Of a stretch of 64,000 nucleotides of DNA, positions 9,224-20,870 are shown one piece after another; position 1 is the first letter of the stretch, and every line of letters starts with the position of its first letter. The DNA is from Aculops lycopersici (Eukaryota; Arthropoda; Arachnida; Trombidiformes; Eriophyidae). The DNA lies in the NCBI GenBank assembly GCA_015350385.1, contig WNKI01000001.1, forward strand, positions 10,789,302 to 10,853,301. Direction: 5' to 3'. A program made the position numbers and the translations under genes. The notes beneath the pieces are model-generated. The model made no database searches, was not told where the DNA came from, and saw nothing but the letters and a program-made list of their open reading frames with translations.

Positions 9224-11818
9224 ATGGCTGAAGTTACCTCAGTGGTGGATGCCATTTTGACAGCCATCCTACAATGGAAAGTCCTTTGGCTTGAGGAGCA
9301 GAAGAAGTTCCCTAAACCACCACCGATTTCAAAGAAAGAGCCGAGGATGTTAAAGGTTACCTATGATAGTTATAAGGATTACGAGTCGACATTCATTCCA
9401 CTGTTAATGCACGAAATTTGGGCGCAAATCTATGAGGAGTGGTCTAAAATTGAAACCGAAATCAATGGTGGATCCCCAATGGAAGTAGATGGTATGACTC
9501 CAGCTTCAAGTAACTCAGGCCGCGTTAGAATACCAGGTCAAGTTGCTAATGTCTGTCCTAAACAATTTTGGATAGGTGTTGCCGATTATAAGAGTGAAGG
9601 TTTATATCATTGTCGGATCAGATGTCAATACATCATTGATACTAACAAACTTGCCACGCACTTAAAGGCAGTTGGTGAGGGTGATCTTGTTTGTCTTGAT
9701 TTAGTTGCTGATTCTCTTGCTATGGGTCAGGTCCAAACAGCGGAACATTACGGCGACATACAGTCAAGAATGAAACCGAAGTCAGATTTATTGAAACTAT
9801 TTGGATACGTTGTCGATGTTCAAACTGAAAGGATTCAGCAGTATACTACCTTATCAGAGTGCTTTGTTGCAAGATCAAATTACAGATCCCATCATGTTAT
9901 CAACTATCATGTGATTATCGCAAAGAGGCCATTAAGACTAAAGTTATCACAGCCAATGAAAATGACAGGCCTCTATTACCTAAAACCCATGATACGTCAA
10001 ATTGAATCTATCGCCTTGTTGAAGGAGTCAGCACTAGCTAGTGATATTTTATCGCCAAAGGTTATTACCTGTCAACTTTCTATTCCAACCATAGTAACCT
10101 TAGAATCACCTCATTACAATGATGCACAATACAAAACGATCATAGGGGCCAACGAAGCGTTAGTGCGAAACATACCAAAGATTCAACTCATCCAAGGTCC
10201 ACCAGGAACTGGAAAAACCCATACTCTCATCGGAATCATCAAACATTTCTTTCTTAAATGGAGCAATCCAACCATAAAATCTCCCAAGATACTCATATGT
10301 GCACCCTCAAATGGAGCCATCGATGAAGTTGCCAGACGCCTTTATAAGGAGCGCGAATTTTTAAAATCAAGTGAATACAAGAGGTCTTTGAGAATGGTGC
10401 GTGTAGGTAACCCAGATCACATTAGTGAGTCGATCCGGTGCATCTCTTTAGAGGAATTAGTCGAAACAAATGCCTCACATAAGGTTGAGGCGGCTAAAAA
10501 GAAACATACCGCCCAGATCAAGGAGCTAGAGGATGAGCTAAGTAGATGTGATACAGAGATCACGAATCTCAGGTACATGCAACGAGAGAGTGAGATTCCA
10601 AAGGTTGAGTCGAAAATTACTCGTTTGATCAAGCAGCTGGATGCAACTAAGGCATCAGAGGATACAACTACCAAGAGAGAATCATCTGAAGCCGCCAAGA
10701 GGAACATGCGATTTGAGCTTATTAAGAACGCCGATGTCATTCTATCAACTCTCAACAGTTGTCAAAGATATCCATTGGATGTTATGTTTAAAGGGGAACG
10801 CGCTGAGCATTCGTTTCAGTGTGTCGTGGTAGATGAAGCTTCACAGTGTTGTGAACCTGAGTTATTGATGCCGCTATGCTATAGAATTTCCAAGATGATC
10901 CTAATTGGAGATCCGATGCAACTGCCTGCAACTGTCATATCCCGTTATGCACAAGACTTCAACTATGGTCAATCGTTATTCGAGAGATTTTTCATTCACT
11001 TTGGCAAGTACAGCCCAACGAGTCCAATAGCGATGCTAACAAATCAATATCGAATGCATCCTGATATTTGTTCATTCCCTTCAAAGCAATTCTATGATAA
11101 TCGGCTTGTATCAGCTAAACGGACAACCAAAAAACATACGCTGGCCCCATATCTGATGTTTGATTTGAGACATAGTTCAGAAAGTAAGAATAATCGGACT
11201 AGTCTCGAGAATGAAGTTGAGGCAGATTTTACACGAAACTTATTGTTGGCTATACTGGGCACAGCACCCGAAAATTCAAAGATTGGTGTTATAACCCCTT
11301 ATAAGGCTCAGAAGAGACTAATAACAAATAGAATAGATAATCTGACGAAACAACGAAACATGACAATTGATGTAAATACCTGTGATGGATTCCAAGGCCA
11401 GGAAAAGGATATCATCATACTATCCTGCGTTCGTGCCTCGGAGTCCGGTGGAGGATCTATTGGATTCTTGAAATCATACCAGAGAATTAATGTTGCTCTA
11501 ACAAGGGCAAAATATTGTCTGATTATACTAATATCAGCCAAGTCGCTATCGAAAGATCCAACTTGGAAGGCGATGATCGATGATGCAAGCGCGAGGAAAT
11601 GCGTCCATTTCTTCACCAAGACACCATCGTCTGAGTCTTTAAAATCTACGATAGTTCGCAAAGATCCGCAAGTGGTTGCCGAGGTAACAATAGACGATAA
11701 TGAACAGGAGGAAGAGATGCCATCACCCGACTCACAGTTGATAAAAGCTAGCCCAGGAACAGAGACGCCCTATAATGGCTTTGAACCTGAGTATGTGATG
11801 CCTATGGATATAGATTGA
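9224..11818 (+). CDS. Senataxin/Sen1-type superfamily 1 RNA-DNA helicase
   Basis: An intronless protein of 864 residues. The frame is open from 9167, but the first ATG is at 9224 (MAEVTSVVD). Superfamily-1B (UPF1-like) helicase motifs appear in order: Q-motif region and Walker A GPPGTGKT (residues 325-332), motif Ia APSNGAIDEV, a coiled-coil 'stalk' insert at about 415-500, motif II VVDEASQ (D537), motif III LIGDPMQLPAT, motif IV LTNQYRMHPDI, motif V DGFQGQEKDIIILS and motif VI NVALTRAKY. The AIDEVARRLY and MQLPATVIS details fit Sen1/senataxin, which unwinds R-loops and helps transcription termination in the nucleus. The long N-terminal part of vertebrate senataxin (about 2677 residues) is absent; only about 300 residues precede the helicase. 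The acidic C-tail ends at TGA 11816-11818. It converges on POP7. Confidence 0.88.
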   Translation: MAEVTSVVDAILTAILQWKVLWLEEQKKFPKPPPISKKEPRMLKVTYDSYKDYESTFIPLLMHEIWAQIYEEWSKIETEINGGSPMEVDGMTPASSNSGRVRIPGQVANVCPKQFWIGVADYKSEGLYHCRIRCQYIIDTNKLATHLKAVGEGDLVCLDLVADSLAMGQVQTAEHYGDIQSRMKPKSDLLKLFGYVVDVQTERIQQYTTLSECFVARSNYRSHHVINYHVIIAKRPLRLKLSQPMKMTGLYYLKPMIRQIESIALLKESALASDILSPKVITCQLSIPTIVTLESPHYNDAQYKTIIGANEALVRNIPKIQLIQGPPGTGKTHTLIGIIKHFFLKWSNPTIKSPKILICAPSNGAIDEVARRLYKEREFLKSSEYKRSLRMVRVGNPDHISESIRCISLEELVETNASHKVEAAKKKHTAQIKELEDELSRCDTEITNLRYMQRESEIPKVESKITRLIKQLDATKASEDTTTKRESSEAAKRNMRFELIKNADVILSTLNSCQRYPLDVMFKGERAEHSFQCVVVDEASQCCEPELLMPLCYRISKMILIGDPMQLPATVISRYAQDFNYGQSLFERFFIHFGKYSPTSPIAMLTNQYRMHPDICSFPSKQFYDNRLVSAKRTTKKHTLAPYLMFDLRHSSESKNNRTSLENEVEADFTRNLLLAILGTAPENSKIGVITPYKAQKRLITNRIDNLTKQRNMTIDVNTCDGFQGQEKDIIILSCVRASESGGGSIGFLKSYQRINVALTRAKYCLIILISAKSLSKDPTWKAMIDDASARKCVHFFTKTPSSESLKSTIVRKDPQVVAEVTIDDNEQEEEMPSPDSQLIKASPGTETPYNGFEPEYVMPMDID

Positions 11819-11844
11819 TGATATTTTCCTTGTGAAGATTGAAA

Positions 11845-11850
11845 TTTATT
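11845..11850 (-). terminator. Candidate poly(A) signal for the p20-like gene
   Basis: AATAAA on the minus strand, 105 bp past the p20-like stop and only 27 bp beyond the stop of the convergent helicase gene, showing how tightly the pair is packed. Confidence 0.5.
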
Positions 11851-11954
11851 ATAATTATATTAAATGAATCAATGAGTAGTTTGCTGGAATCAAGTCAAAA
11901 AATCATGTCAGGATTGAGTTCAACTGGTGAAAGGAGTATCGATTTACAATCATG

Positions 11955-12392
11955 TCAAGTGCGCTTCCGCTTTTCCCCAGGCTTCGGAAGATTCTCTAGA
12001 TTTTTTAGCCCCTTTGATCTAGCCAATTCAAGTTTACTCTTTTTAACTCTTATCTCGACACCTGGAACTTTGGTTATCTTTTTGATCTCAACATTAGGTG
12101 TATCCGGTGAGAAGAGATCTTGTTCGGCGCCTTGAATGGGTCTTTTTGATTTGTCGTCAATGAGATCAACTAAAAATGGACTCTTCTCTATCTCGAAGGT
12201 TCTGTAGTTGTTTTGGTTCAATTGCTCCGCCAGGTGCTCTGCCCTGTGGGTTGCCTTGCCGATGGCACGTAAAACCACTTCATCAAAGTCGACGTTGTCT
12301 ATAATCAACTGACATCTGGTTAGATGACTCTTGAAGTTTGACTTCTTATTTACAATAACCAGATTTGACTTGTACTTTCGCGGCACGCTCAT
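11955..12392 (-). CDS. POP7: RNase P/MRP subunit p20-like (Alba-domain) protein
   Basis: A 145-residue single-exon protein, ATG at 12390-12392. The core at residues 10-110 matches the Rpp20/Pop7 pattern: IVNKKSNFKSHLTRCQ (human NMKTDFKAQLARCQ), a strand with VVLRAIGKATHRAEHLAEQL where Alba proteins have the G-x-A-x-x-R-A helix, then the acidic strand FLVDLIDD and a closing VEIRVKKSK strand. Pop7 pairs with Rpp25 on the P3 stem of RNase P and RNase MRP RNAs in the nucleus. A basic C-terminal tail of about 35 residues (LPKPGEKRKRT) extends past the fold. The family assignment is by recalled pattern; an Alba protein is likely, and the p20 member is the best fit. Confidence 0.72.
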   Translation of the reverse strand: MSVPRKYKSNLVIVNKKSNFKSHLTRCQLIIDNVDFDEVVLRAIGKATHRAEHLAEQLNQNNYRTFEIEKSPFLVDLIDDKSKRPIQGAEQDLFSPDTPNVEIKKITKVPGVEIRVKKSKLELARSKGLKNLENLPKPGEKRKRT

Positions 12393-12849
12393 CTTCCTAT
12401 TCTCCTTCTATCCTCGCTTTGCTTTTCGCCCAGTTTATCGACGCTTTGACGTCAAGGAAAAACTAACTCACGGTAATAATCTGTTAAGGCTCATCTTTAA
12501 TTGCTCGTTGGTTGCCAGTTTGCTGGTGCTTTTAGTTTTGTTGTCAATCTGGGTACGAAAAAAAACAATAACAAACACTTGAGCCCGGCAAACAACCACG
12601 TGGCGGGTGCAGTAGCTAGCGAGCGAGCGAAAGACGGTCGCCAATAGGGATGGTGGTCGTTGGTCGTTTAGCCCCGTGGTTTGATCTTGGTCTAGACTCC
12701 AGGCCAAGTTGGTTGTATCTTGGCTTAAGGGGTGTGAATCTTGGTCTTTTTCCCTTCCCCGACCAAGCGACTATGCGCGAGACGTCGCAGAAACTAAATA
12801 GACCTGGAGAAGTTTGCTTCGTTAATCCAGAAACTCGATGGAGTGTGTG

Positions 12850-13190
12850 GACCCGCGTTGCCTGCGGGTTTTTGTAAGCAAACCTCAATCCCCCCCCTGC
12901 TTTCATTGCCCGCAGGCAAAATAAGCGAACTTCTCTACAGCTTTCTTCATAAAAAAGTGCGCTTCTGCCCGCAAACACTCGCAGGCTCGGCTTCTGCTTG
13001 CGGGCAATTCCTGACTATCTATATTGAACAGAAAATCCTACAAAACTCTAGGAACTCTCGACACATTGTCAACTAACCACAAGTTGCCCGCAAGCAACAT
13101 GCTTGCGGGCCGGTACTTCCACCTGCTGCGGGCCACTGAGAGTGAGAAGGGGGAAAAAGCCAATTTGCTCACAAGAGCCCGCAAGCAGCC
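12850..13190. repeat. Cluster of GCCCGCAAGC/GCTTGCGGGC repeats
   Basis: At least six copies of a CCCGCA(A/G)GC-type word occur on both strands: near 12858, 12908, 12966, 12995, 13086, 13101 and 13178. The pair at 13086-13110 forms a perfect inverted repeat with 11-base arms and a 3-base spacer. The word is rare elsewhere in the window. Confidence 0.7.
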
Positions 13191-15742
13191 ATATCCCTAC
13201 AATGTGTGTCATGTACCACGATGGCACGTGCGCGCAAGTGGATGACCCTATCCAGACTCTCTTCCTCTACCTTCACTTTGTGTAGAAGTGTTGCCATTGT
13301 GATGGCGCCCAGTTCCGGCATCGCTTTCGATAGAAGAAGATTCGTGGAACTTACTAAGCTTCGTATCGTAAAAAATTGAGAGTATAGCTGATCTCAGGCA
13401 CACGACTAAACTTTCATTGTTTTCGCCTGGTACCAGAATTATCAAGTGGTTGGCAACTGATTAAAAGGTTTTTCATACAAATATAATGATGTGGACGAAC
13501 TAGTTTAGTTCATTGTTAAGTGCCGATCGTGGCGGTGGTGATGGTGGTTGTTGCGCTTTTGGAAGATGATATCTGATACGCGCGCGCGCCGAGACACTCG
13601 CTCACTTTGTTGCTCGCCGGAGAGCGACGACGACGACGACGCCGACTAGCTTGCTTGCTTGTTTATATTTTTTGCATGCATAATAAAAGCTGCAAACGGT
13701 CGAGCAACAACGCCCCCAACTTGGGCTCACTGATTTACAGCCAGCTTATTGCTCTCTGTCTTGCCTTTCATTAAGAGTTATGGTTATTAACAAGTATCCG
13801 TCTCCTTTCCATGGCCGTCAATGTTTTCTGTCGTTGCTATCATTGTGGTTTCACGATTCATAGGAAGCGAGCGAGGGAGAGAGAGCCATGTGCCAGATGG
13901 GAGCAAGTTGATGATTATGATTATGAATCTATCGCTCGGCCACAACTGTTGACAAGGGCTATCTCTCAAGAGCCTGTCAGTCAGACAGTCTGTTTTTCTC
14001 CCTCTCTCCTTTTTGTCGCTGCCACTTGCTCCTACTCTCGTCGCAACCCTCGAGGCTGTCTATTGTGGTGTTGGTTGTTCCCTAGATCTCGAGCTCACCG
14101 CCGCGTTGGTCTTTTCTTAATTTCATTCATTATTCTCGATCTATCCTCATTCGTCGCCCATCGACGAGACGGAGAGAGATATTATATCATTGATCGCCTA
14201 TCGTCGCCTGCTAGTTAGTGAATTGGTAACACTAACATCCACGTCCACTTTAAGACAACTAAATAACCAACTCGAGAGCAAGCCATTTGCACTAGGCGCG
14301 TTGAGAATGAATTGCATTGATTTGATCAATTATTACAAAGTACTTTGATCATATCATTGCGAGCGTTTTGATTGGAAACCCGAGATTTGGAATTGTTCTA
14401 TTCAGTAACATTCTCACTATCTAAAGAAAAGGACCGGTTATCTTCTTTTCATCCTTCCTTTCTTCCTCTTTCCAGCCATAAGGTTGCCCTAGCGCCTTAG
14501 TGTGACCGGCTAAGCCGCGGTTGAATTGCGTCAACTGATTAATCCATCGGTTGTTAGAAACACCGAGGCGATTGTCGCTTGTGCTGTCAACAAAGAGTTT
14601 GGACGTAACTAGTAGGTCGGTCGGTTTGTTGGGCAAGAGATTGTTGTCAGGGTAACAATGGGGCTAGCGATTGTTGCAAAGACCACCGCTTGAGATTGAG
14701 ATAATAATGAGTTTGAAGTGGGATTAGTTATTTAGAGTAGAACATGTTTAACACTTTCAAGTGAACAACGCCTGCTCCTGTTGGATGAGGATGTGTGGCG
14801 ACAATTTGTCTGCATCAAACTTTCGATTGTTCCACTCAACGATGTGCAAAGTAGATTAAGTCTCCTTTGATCTTATCTTTTATCGTTGGTAATTGTTGTT
14901 TTGTGTCGTTATTGTTGTTGCACTTGTTTCTGCTTATTTAGCTGGCAATGTTTTCTTCCGGCAGCTCGAGTCGAGGTGCGCGCGAGACATCAAAAGGACG
15001 TACACTAAGCAAACGGAGTTTTGTCAAGACTCTCACAAAACTGTGGCATATGGAATGCGATGAAATGAAGAAAAAAAACGCGTTGCATTATCCACCACCA
15101 AACAATCAATTGCAGTGAGCATTAAATCAATCAGAGCCCGCAACAATAGAGTCCATTTTGTGCTAGACGTTGGCGAGACAGACAATTCGTGCGACAATAA
15201 GCGAGTTGCCTGTGTGAACCACTAAAATCGACATGTTTTTCCATGTCAAAAGAATGATTGTTAACTCGGTGTCGGTATTTGCTTTGCGCCTGTCTAGGGT
15301 CATTGTATAGGCATCATTGATCAGTCTTGCTGGTTGGAAGAGGATATAATTATATATAATATTGCACTTGTAAATCTCATCAAACGCTCTCTTGTGTTTG
15401 CACCGCCGTGGTGGCGAAAATGCCGACGTCGTCACGAGTCAACCACCACTACAACCACTACCACCACCACCACCAATAACACTAGAGACGGCGGCCAAGA
15501 CGATGACAACGCGCTGATTACAGTCGACTGTCTGGAGCGTCTCGCCCAATCGAGTCTCTCTCTTTCTGATCTGTGTGCTAATGCGAAGCCACCGTTCGCG
15601 GAATCGGGCATAGACACGCCCTCGGACATGTCATATTTTCGCGGTAACAGTCCCGTTTCAGTGTGTTTGTATCGTGCATATAAAACTGTGAGCGATTTAC
15701 AACAAATTAGCAGTTCAATTCGATATTCCGATGTGTAAGGTT

Positions 15743-15802
15743 TACACACACACACACACACATACACACACACACAGACACACAGACACTATCTCTCTCT
15801 CT
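15743..15802. repeat. CA then TC microsatellite
   Basis: An (AC)n tract with a few T and G interruptions runs into (TC)n. It lies about 40 bp upstream of the ligand's start codon, so it is probably in the 5' leader. Confidence 0.9.
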
Positions 15803-15840
15803 AGGCAGATTAAAGAGAACCAAACCAGACAATACGAGAC

Positions 15841-16746
15841 ATGTATCTCTTGCTGCTCATAATCACTGTGATCAATTTGCACTTCTCTATTTTTAGCGCT
15901 TCCTGTAGTCAGGCTATGCAATTGCAAACGAAATGCCCAAATGTTCTTCCGAATTTGACAAGACATCACACGAATCACAAACGGGAAGCCATGCCACCTC
16001 CATCAATAGAAGCATTAGAAATCTCGTCAACTCAATCAATTAACCCTATCACTAGCAACAGCAACGGCAACCACAACAACAGCAGAAGCAGCAACACCCA
16101 CATCCACCCACATCACAATCAGCTATACTCACACGATAAGACCCACAAAAATTCAACCATTGGCCTAGAGCGCCATGACCAACAATTGGCAGTTAGAGAT
16201 CAACTAAATGACGCTATTAGACAGCAACAGGTGTCCCTAAATGATTTAACTGATTTTAGATTAGAATATAACAAATACAAGATACTATCTCACTTAAGCA
16301 TCACAAAGAATGTTGAGGATATGGCGCCCCAAGTTGACGATGATCTAAGAAGAGAATTGACCTCACTAACATCGTCGAGATTGCAACGAGAAGAGACCGC
16401 CAGCTCAAACTCACGTCACAAACGATCTCTAGCCTGTGATCAAGTCAAGGGTGATAAGAACCCATGTTGCCTGGAGACATTCTATGTGAATTTTACACAT
16501 ATTGGCTGGGATAAATGGATTCTATATCCACCTGGATATAATGCAAACTATTGCCGCGGGCAGTGTGATCTATCTCATGCTAGGTATTATCATTCAACCT
16601 TGCTGAGCAAGTATAGTAATGTAATTAGTTTGTGTTGTTCTCCAAAGCAGATGGCACCACTAAGATTGTTATATATTGATGAAGACAACAAGGTTCACCA
16701 GAAGTCAATTCCAGATATGATTGTCGAAGGTTGCGATTGTGCTTGA
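15841..16746 (+). CDS. Activin-type TGF-beta family ligand precursor
   Basis: A 301-residue secreted precursor in one exon, starting at the ATG at 15841. Residues 1-20 form a signal peptide (MYLLLLIITVINLHFSIF). The prodomain is short, about 170 residues, rich in Asn, Ser and His and hardly conserved. A furin site RHKR (192-195) precedes a 106-residue mature domain. That domain has nine cysteines in the activin/TGF-beta pattern, including the extra N-terminal C and the adjacent CC pairs: ACD...PCC, IGWDKWILYPPGYNANYCRGQC, SLCC, IVEGCDCA. The GYNANYC and DMIVEGC signatures favour activin/inhibin-beta or myostatin over BMP. The segment between GQC and the second CC is short (22 residues). It should signal through Smad2/3-type receptors. 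The prodomain is much shorter than in activins (over 200 residues); whether it is a true activin-beta or a derived relative cannot be settled here. Confidence 0.9.
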   Translation: MYLLLLIITVINLHFSIFSASCSQAMQLQTKCPNVLPNLTRHHTNHKREAMPPPSIEALEISSTQSINPITSNSNGNHNNSRSSNTHIHPHHNQLYSHDKTHKNSTIGLERHDQQLAVRDQLNDAIRQQQVSLNDLTDFRLEYNKYKILSHLSITKNVEDMAPQVDDDLRRELTSLTSSRLQREETASSNSRHKRSLACDQVKGDKNPCCLETFYVNFTHIGWDKWILYPPGYNANYCRGQCDLSHARYYHSTLLSKYSNVISLCCSPKQMAPLRLLYIDEDNKVHQKSIPDMIVEGCDCA

Positions 16747-16762
16747 ACTCTTAGGAAGCTAT

Positions 16763-16768
16763 AATAAA
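16763..16768 (+). terminator. Poly(A) signal of the activin-like gene
   Basis: AATAAA 17 bp after the TGA stop, the usual distance in the compact genes of this window. Confidence 0.7.
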
Positions 16769-17072
16769 TATTAAATCTAGTGTATTATTGAAGATATATT
16801 TTTTCTATGGGTCATTTGGGTTGTGCAACACTGTGCCGCACAGCGATTGGTTTTCTTTTACTAACTCTTCCTGTGCGAAAGAACCAGGGGACCAAAATTC
16901 GCTAGGTTATCGTTTGTTCACCGATAAAAGTACAGGTCATCTGCACTAAAGATCTTCATTTTAACTTGTTAATATCTATCATTTGTCCATCTAGATTTAC
17001 ATATTGATCAAATTCCCGAATAATTTAAGAATAGTTGCAACCTCGAGGCGATTGTAACTGTTGCAATGTCCA

Positions 17073-20000
17073 ATGCATCAATTGAAAGCACTCATTTGGA
17101 AGGCTTACAAGATTCGTGTAAGATCAATCTTCGGCCTTGTTCTCGATATATTTACTCCGATAACAATAGTAATTTTGTATATATGCCTGAAACTTATTAT
17201 AGCCCAATTACCTCCTCCAAGTATTGTTACCTCGGGCAACTATATAAAGAATCCCAAAGAGAGTCCATTGAATATAAAGCGAGATTTAGATCGTCACATA
17301 TGCAAAAAGATACTATACTATTCACACGAAAACGTTGCAAATGGAGGATTGAATTCGTATATTGCAGATAGCTGTGGCGTAGAGCTAGAAAACATCGCAA
17401 ATCAGGAGAGTTTGATTGCGAAATTACGCGACAGTCTGACTCATCGCATAGGATACCGACAAGATAACATCGATCTAAATAGATCGAATTCAACTCGCGG
17501 ATGTTTGATCATACCAAATGCAACGGTACCAATCTATCAAGTCGGCTTAGTGCACACTAGCGGTGGTAGTTTTCAAATCTACCACACCGATTCTGCGGGA
17601 GGCTCTGTGATTCATCAGCCGTATACACAAGGCTCGCCTTATCATGAACTCAAACACCCGCAATCTGGTCTCAACATTGGTATTCAATATCTTGAGGCTT
17701 GTCTTGCAGATGCCTTGGCTCGAAGTAGAAATTCTAGCGAGATAAGTAGAATCAAGTGGCGATTCAAGTCTTTCCCGGTGCTATCAGCCTCTCACACAGT
17801 GCCAGTGTTATTTTTAACATTCATTTTGGCCGCAAACCTGTGCAGCTCACTGGCCACCGTCACTCGTGTCGTCGACGACAATGAAAGTGGCCTACATGGG
17901 TATATTAGGACCTCGGGAATTCCTGCAGGTAAATATTGGATAGCCCAATTCATTGTCATGTTCATACAATTGGCTGTTCAAAATCTACTTATAGCGATCC
18001 TTCTATCCATTCCAACAAGCCTATACTTATTTGATCCTATTAGTGAATGCAACATTACCATAAGATGGGCACTATTATTTACCTACAGTTTGGCCATAAA
18101 CACCCACGCTCAATTCTTTGGCTCCCTCTTCAGTCGAGCATCGCATGCACTTCTGACCACCTGTTTGCTCGCGGCAGCTTACGCTATGTACCCTCTCACT
18201 TTATTCGTCCAGTGGAGTCCTTACGGATTCTCAGATCACTCATTGATAACCACATTGTCTCTCATCAATCCAGCTTCAGTTTTCGAAGCTTTAATATTGG
18301 TGATGTATGCAGTGGTGTTGCAGACTAACGAAGCCTTTAATTTGGGCCAGTTGAATATGCGTATCATCGGTGGCGGACTTAGCCCATACACCATTGGAGG
18401 TCTATGGTTGTTTCTACTATTCCAAATTGTATTTACACTACTGCTCACCATTATCATTGACCAATTTCACTACCAGTCGACAAAATCACCTGTCGGCATA
18501 TTAATGGGACCTATGAATGAACTTTTCTGTTGCAATTATTGCTCGCCATCCAGTGCTGGGACCACCGAGGATGTGAAAACCAAGACAACAACAATCAAGC
18601 CATCAGATGCGACCAAAACAACATCCGCTGCATCGGGAGAATCTCGAAAAGATCCAAATCGTGTTTGCTGTTCGCTAAGACACATTTGTGTTTATGGACC
18701 AACTGTAATGATGGCGCACACTCAGGGAGACCCTTTGAAATTGACACCAGACCAACTGGATAAGCTCAAAATGGAGGAAAAATGTGCGCAAAAGTATATT
18801 TTAGACGCCAACTCAAAACGATCCACACTATCAGTCCATGGACCACCAAAGAGCCAAAATTTGAATGAACCAATAGTCTTGGATGAGGCTATTAAACAGC
18901 ATGTTGTTTGGAACAAAACTTTGATTGCCTTCGACGATCTGAGTTTAGATTTTAAATTTAATCAGGTGACATTTGTACTTGGACAGACAGATTTGAAGGA
19001 GTTGTTTTTTGCTCTTATATTAGGCTTGCGTTCAGTCACCAAGGGGCATATTATACTGGATGGTGCGATTTTTGAACCCGGAACCATTGGTTTGGCAAGA
19101 TCGCAAATTGGCTATCTTGGCGAGCGTGATATTTTTGTTAGCGAGATGACGATATTTGAAAACTTACAACTTTTTGGATCACTGCGAGACTCGGCCTACA
19201 CACAATTTGACTCGGAATCACTGTTTATATTGAATCTGTTGCACTTGTCTAGCCGACGAGACAATATGCCGTCGATATTGACTAGCCGGTCGTCAAGGAA
19301 GTTGGCGCTAGCAGCGGCGGCAGTGGGACACACCAAATTGCTGTTGCTAGTCGAGCCAACTCTTGGCCTTAGATGGAAACCACGTTGTCAAGTGTTGAAT
19401 TTGCTTAAAAAATACAAGTCTATTAGATCGATTGTTGTCGACACGTCTGATATCGATGAGGCTACAGCTTTCGGCGACCGCGTAGTGTTGCTCAAGAACG
19501 GTCAAGTGGATCTCGAGGGTCCACCGGAAAAGTTGAGCAAGACTCTAGCTTGTGGCTATTGGATTGTGTTTGAATCGGCCACAAGTGAGAAGAGCATTAA
19601 TCCCGATTCACTCAGGGAGCTCGAGAGTATAACTAGCCAGATATTTAAGCATGACAAGTGGACCAATTTGGAAGCAACACGTCGGACAGTCTACGAGGAG
19701 TTGATGCATGTCAGTGGCTCCACGGATGATAGCGTGAACGAGAAGAACAAATCTAAACCAGATATTAAGCAGGGTGCACCGGTGAGTAAGTTGGATCAGA
19801 ATACCATGCACAAGACCATAGTTATATTAAAGGTGAGACCATCAACAAACTCAAATGCAGGCTTATTAAATCTACTAAAGATGTTTAGCTCAAATGCAAT
19901 TCACGGATTCAAGCTAACGGAGTTGACCTACGAGTCCCTCGAGGACGTTTTCGTATTCCGAATGTCGAGAGCAATCTATCCAGACCTCCCTCCGGATCTA

Positions 20001-20870
20001 TTGCTTTCACTACAGCATAGATCCCGAGTTAAAACAGCTAGTTCTTCATTCGACTCCACATCCCAATTTAGTGTTCGCAAGATGTCCAACGAAAATCAGA
20101 TTCCCAAGGTACCAACCCCGATGTTTGGCGCAACTCCAATCCAGATCATGAAGGACAGAGTAACGCACAAATTTGAAATGTTCCTCTTGAGCGTGGCAAT
20201 GGTTGCAGCCTTTGTGATCATTATGATTACCTTGTTGGTTTTAAGAAGTAACACAGGACCTGATGTCAATAAGCCATGTCTTGTTTATCGTAGTTCTGAT
20301 TCACCTATTCTAAACTATCAAACTAGTGAACCATTCAAAGGATTCAATGATCGAATGATGCTATTTATGAAGAATGATAATTATTCAACAGTATTTGACT
20401 ATTACAAGTATCGCATTGGTTTCTATGTTCAGCGAGGCGATGATTCGCAGGCTCATTTGAACCATTGGCCGGGCAACAAGCAATTTTCAGGCCTCATACC
20501 GGAAGTTTTGAACAAGAGCGAGTCGGAGTATGTGGCGGAACTAATACGTAAGAGCAAGGATATTTTAGCCTCTATTGTGATATTCAATCCATCGACAGGT
20601 GAAACAATGATAACTTTTGAGCCACATCTAGCTCATTCGTTTGTTGCCGGAATGGAGGCTCTCATAAACTATAAACTAGATCAATCGGCAAAATCACCAC
20701 GCGCATTTACCTCCCACTTTCACACCTCTAGGTACAACTTCAAACAAGCTTGGCACGAATCAATCATCGGCTACAATGACCGTCGTTTTTACTATAGTTT
20801 AGGGTTTGCTTTTGCTGAGGGTATTGCCATTGGATCTCTCGTTATAGCTCCGATCAGACATCGCTCCGAG
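17073..20870 (+). CDS. ABCA-like protein exon 1, with a degenerate ATPase domain
   Basis: Encodes residues 1-1266 of a 1659-residue ABCA-family protein. The frame opens at 17061 with TTG after a stop; the first ATG is 17073 (MHQLKALIWKAYKIR, matching the ABCA N-terminus). Features in order: TM1 (about 20-45), a large extracellular loop, a cluster of membrane helices at about 245-480, a Cys-rich linker, then an NBD1-like domain from about 605. Its fold landmarks remain (GHIILDG, EPTLGL, GDRVVLLKNGQVD), but every catalytic motif is lost: Walker A reads GQTDLKEL (637-644) in place of GHNGAGKT, the signature reads LTSRSS (736), Walker B ends LLLVEPT (V760 for Asp), and the switch His is replaced at S792. 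TMD2 starts at about residue 1035. The exon ends at a consensus GAG/GTAAGT. The frame is fully open, so it is not a decayed pseudogene. Confidence 0.85.

Larger units (their letters stand above)
12393..15840. other. 3.4-kb non-coding interval before the activin-like gene
   Basis: No exon is recognisable. The interval holds the GCCCGCAAGC repeat cluster (about 12850-13190), a GCGCGC patch near 13580, a CGA/CGACGA run near 13625 and a CA microsatellite next to the ligand's start. The open frame at 15334-15738 (poly-Thr from a repeat) has no domain and is probably 5' leader. Confidence 0.5.

Noticed and set aside
15334..15738. A 134-codon open frame upstream of the activin-like gene
   Set aside because: Its Thr-run comes from an ACC/ACT repeat, and it has no domain or splice junction to the ligand's frame.
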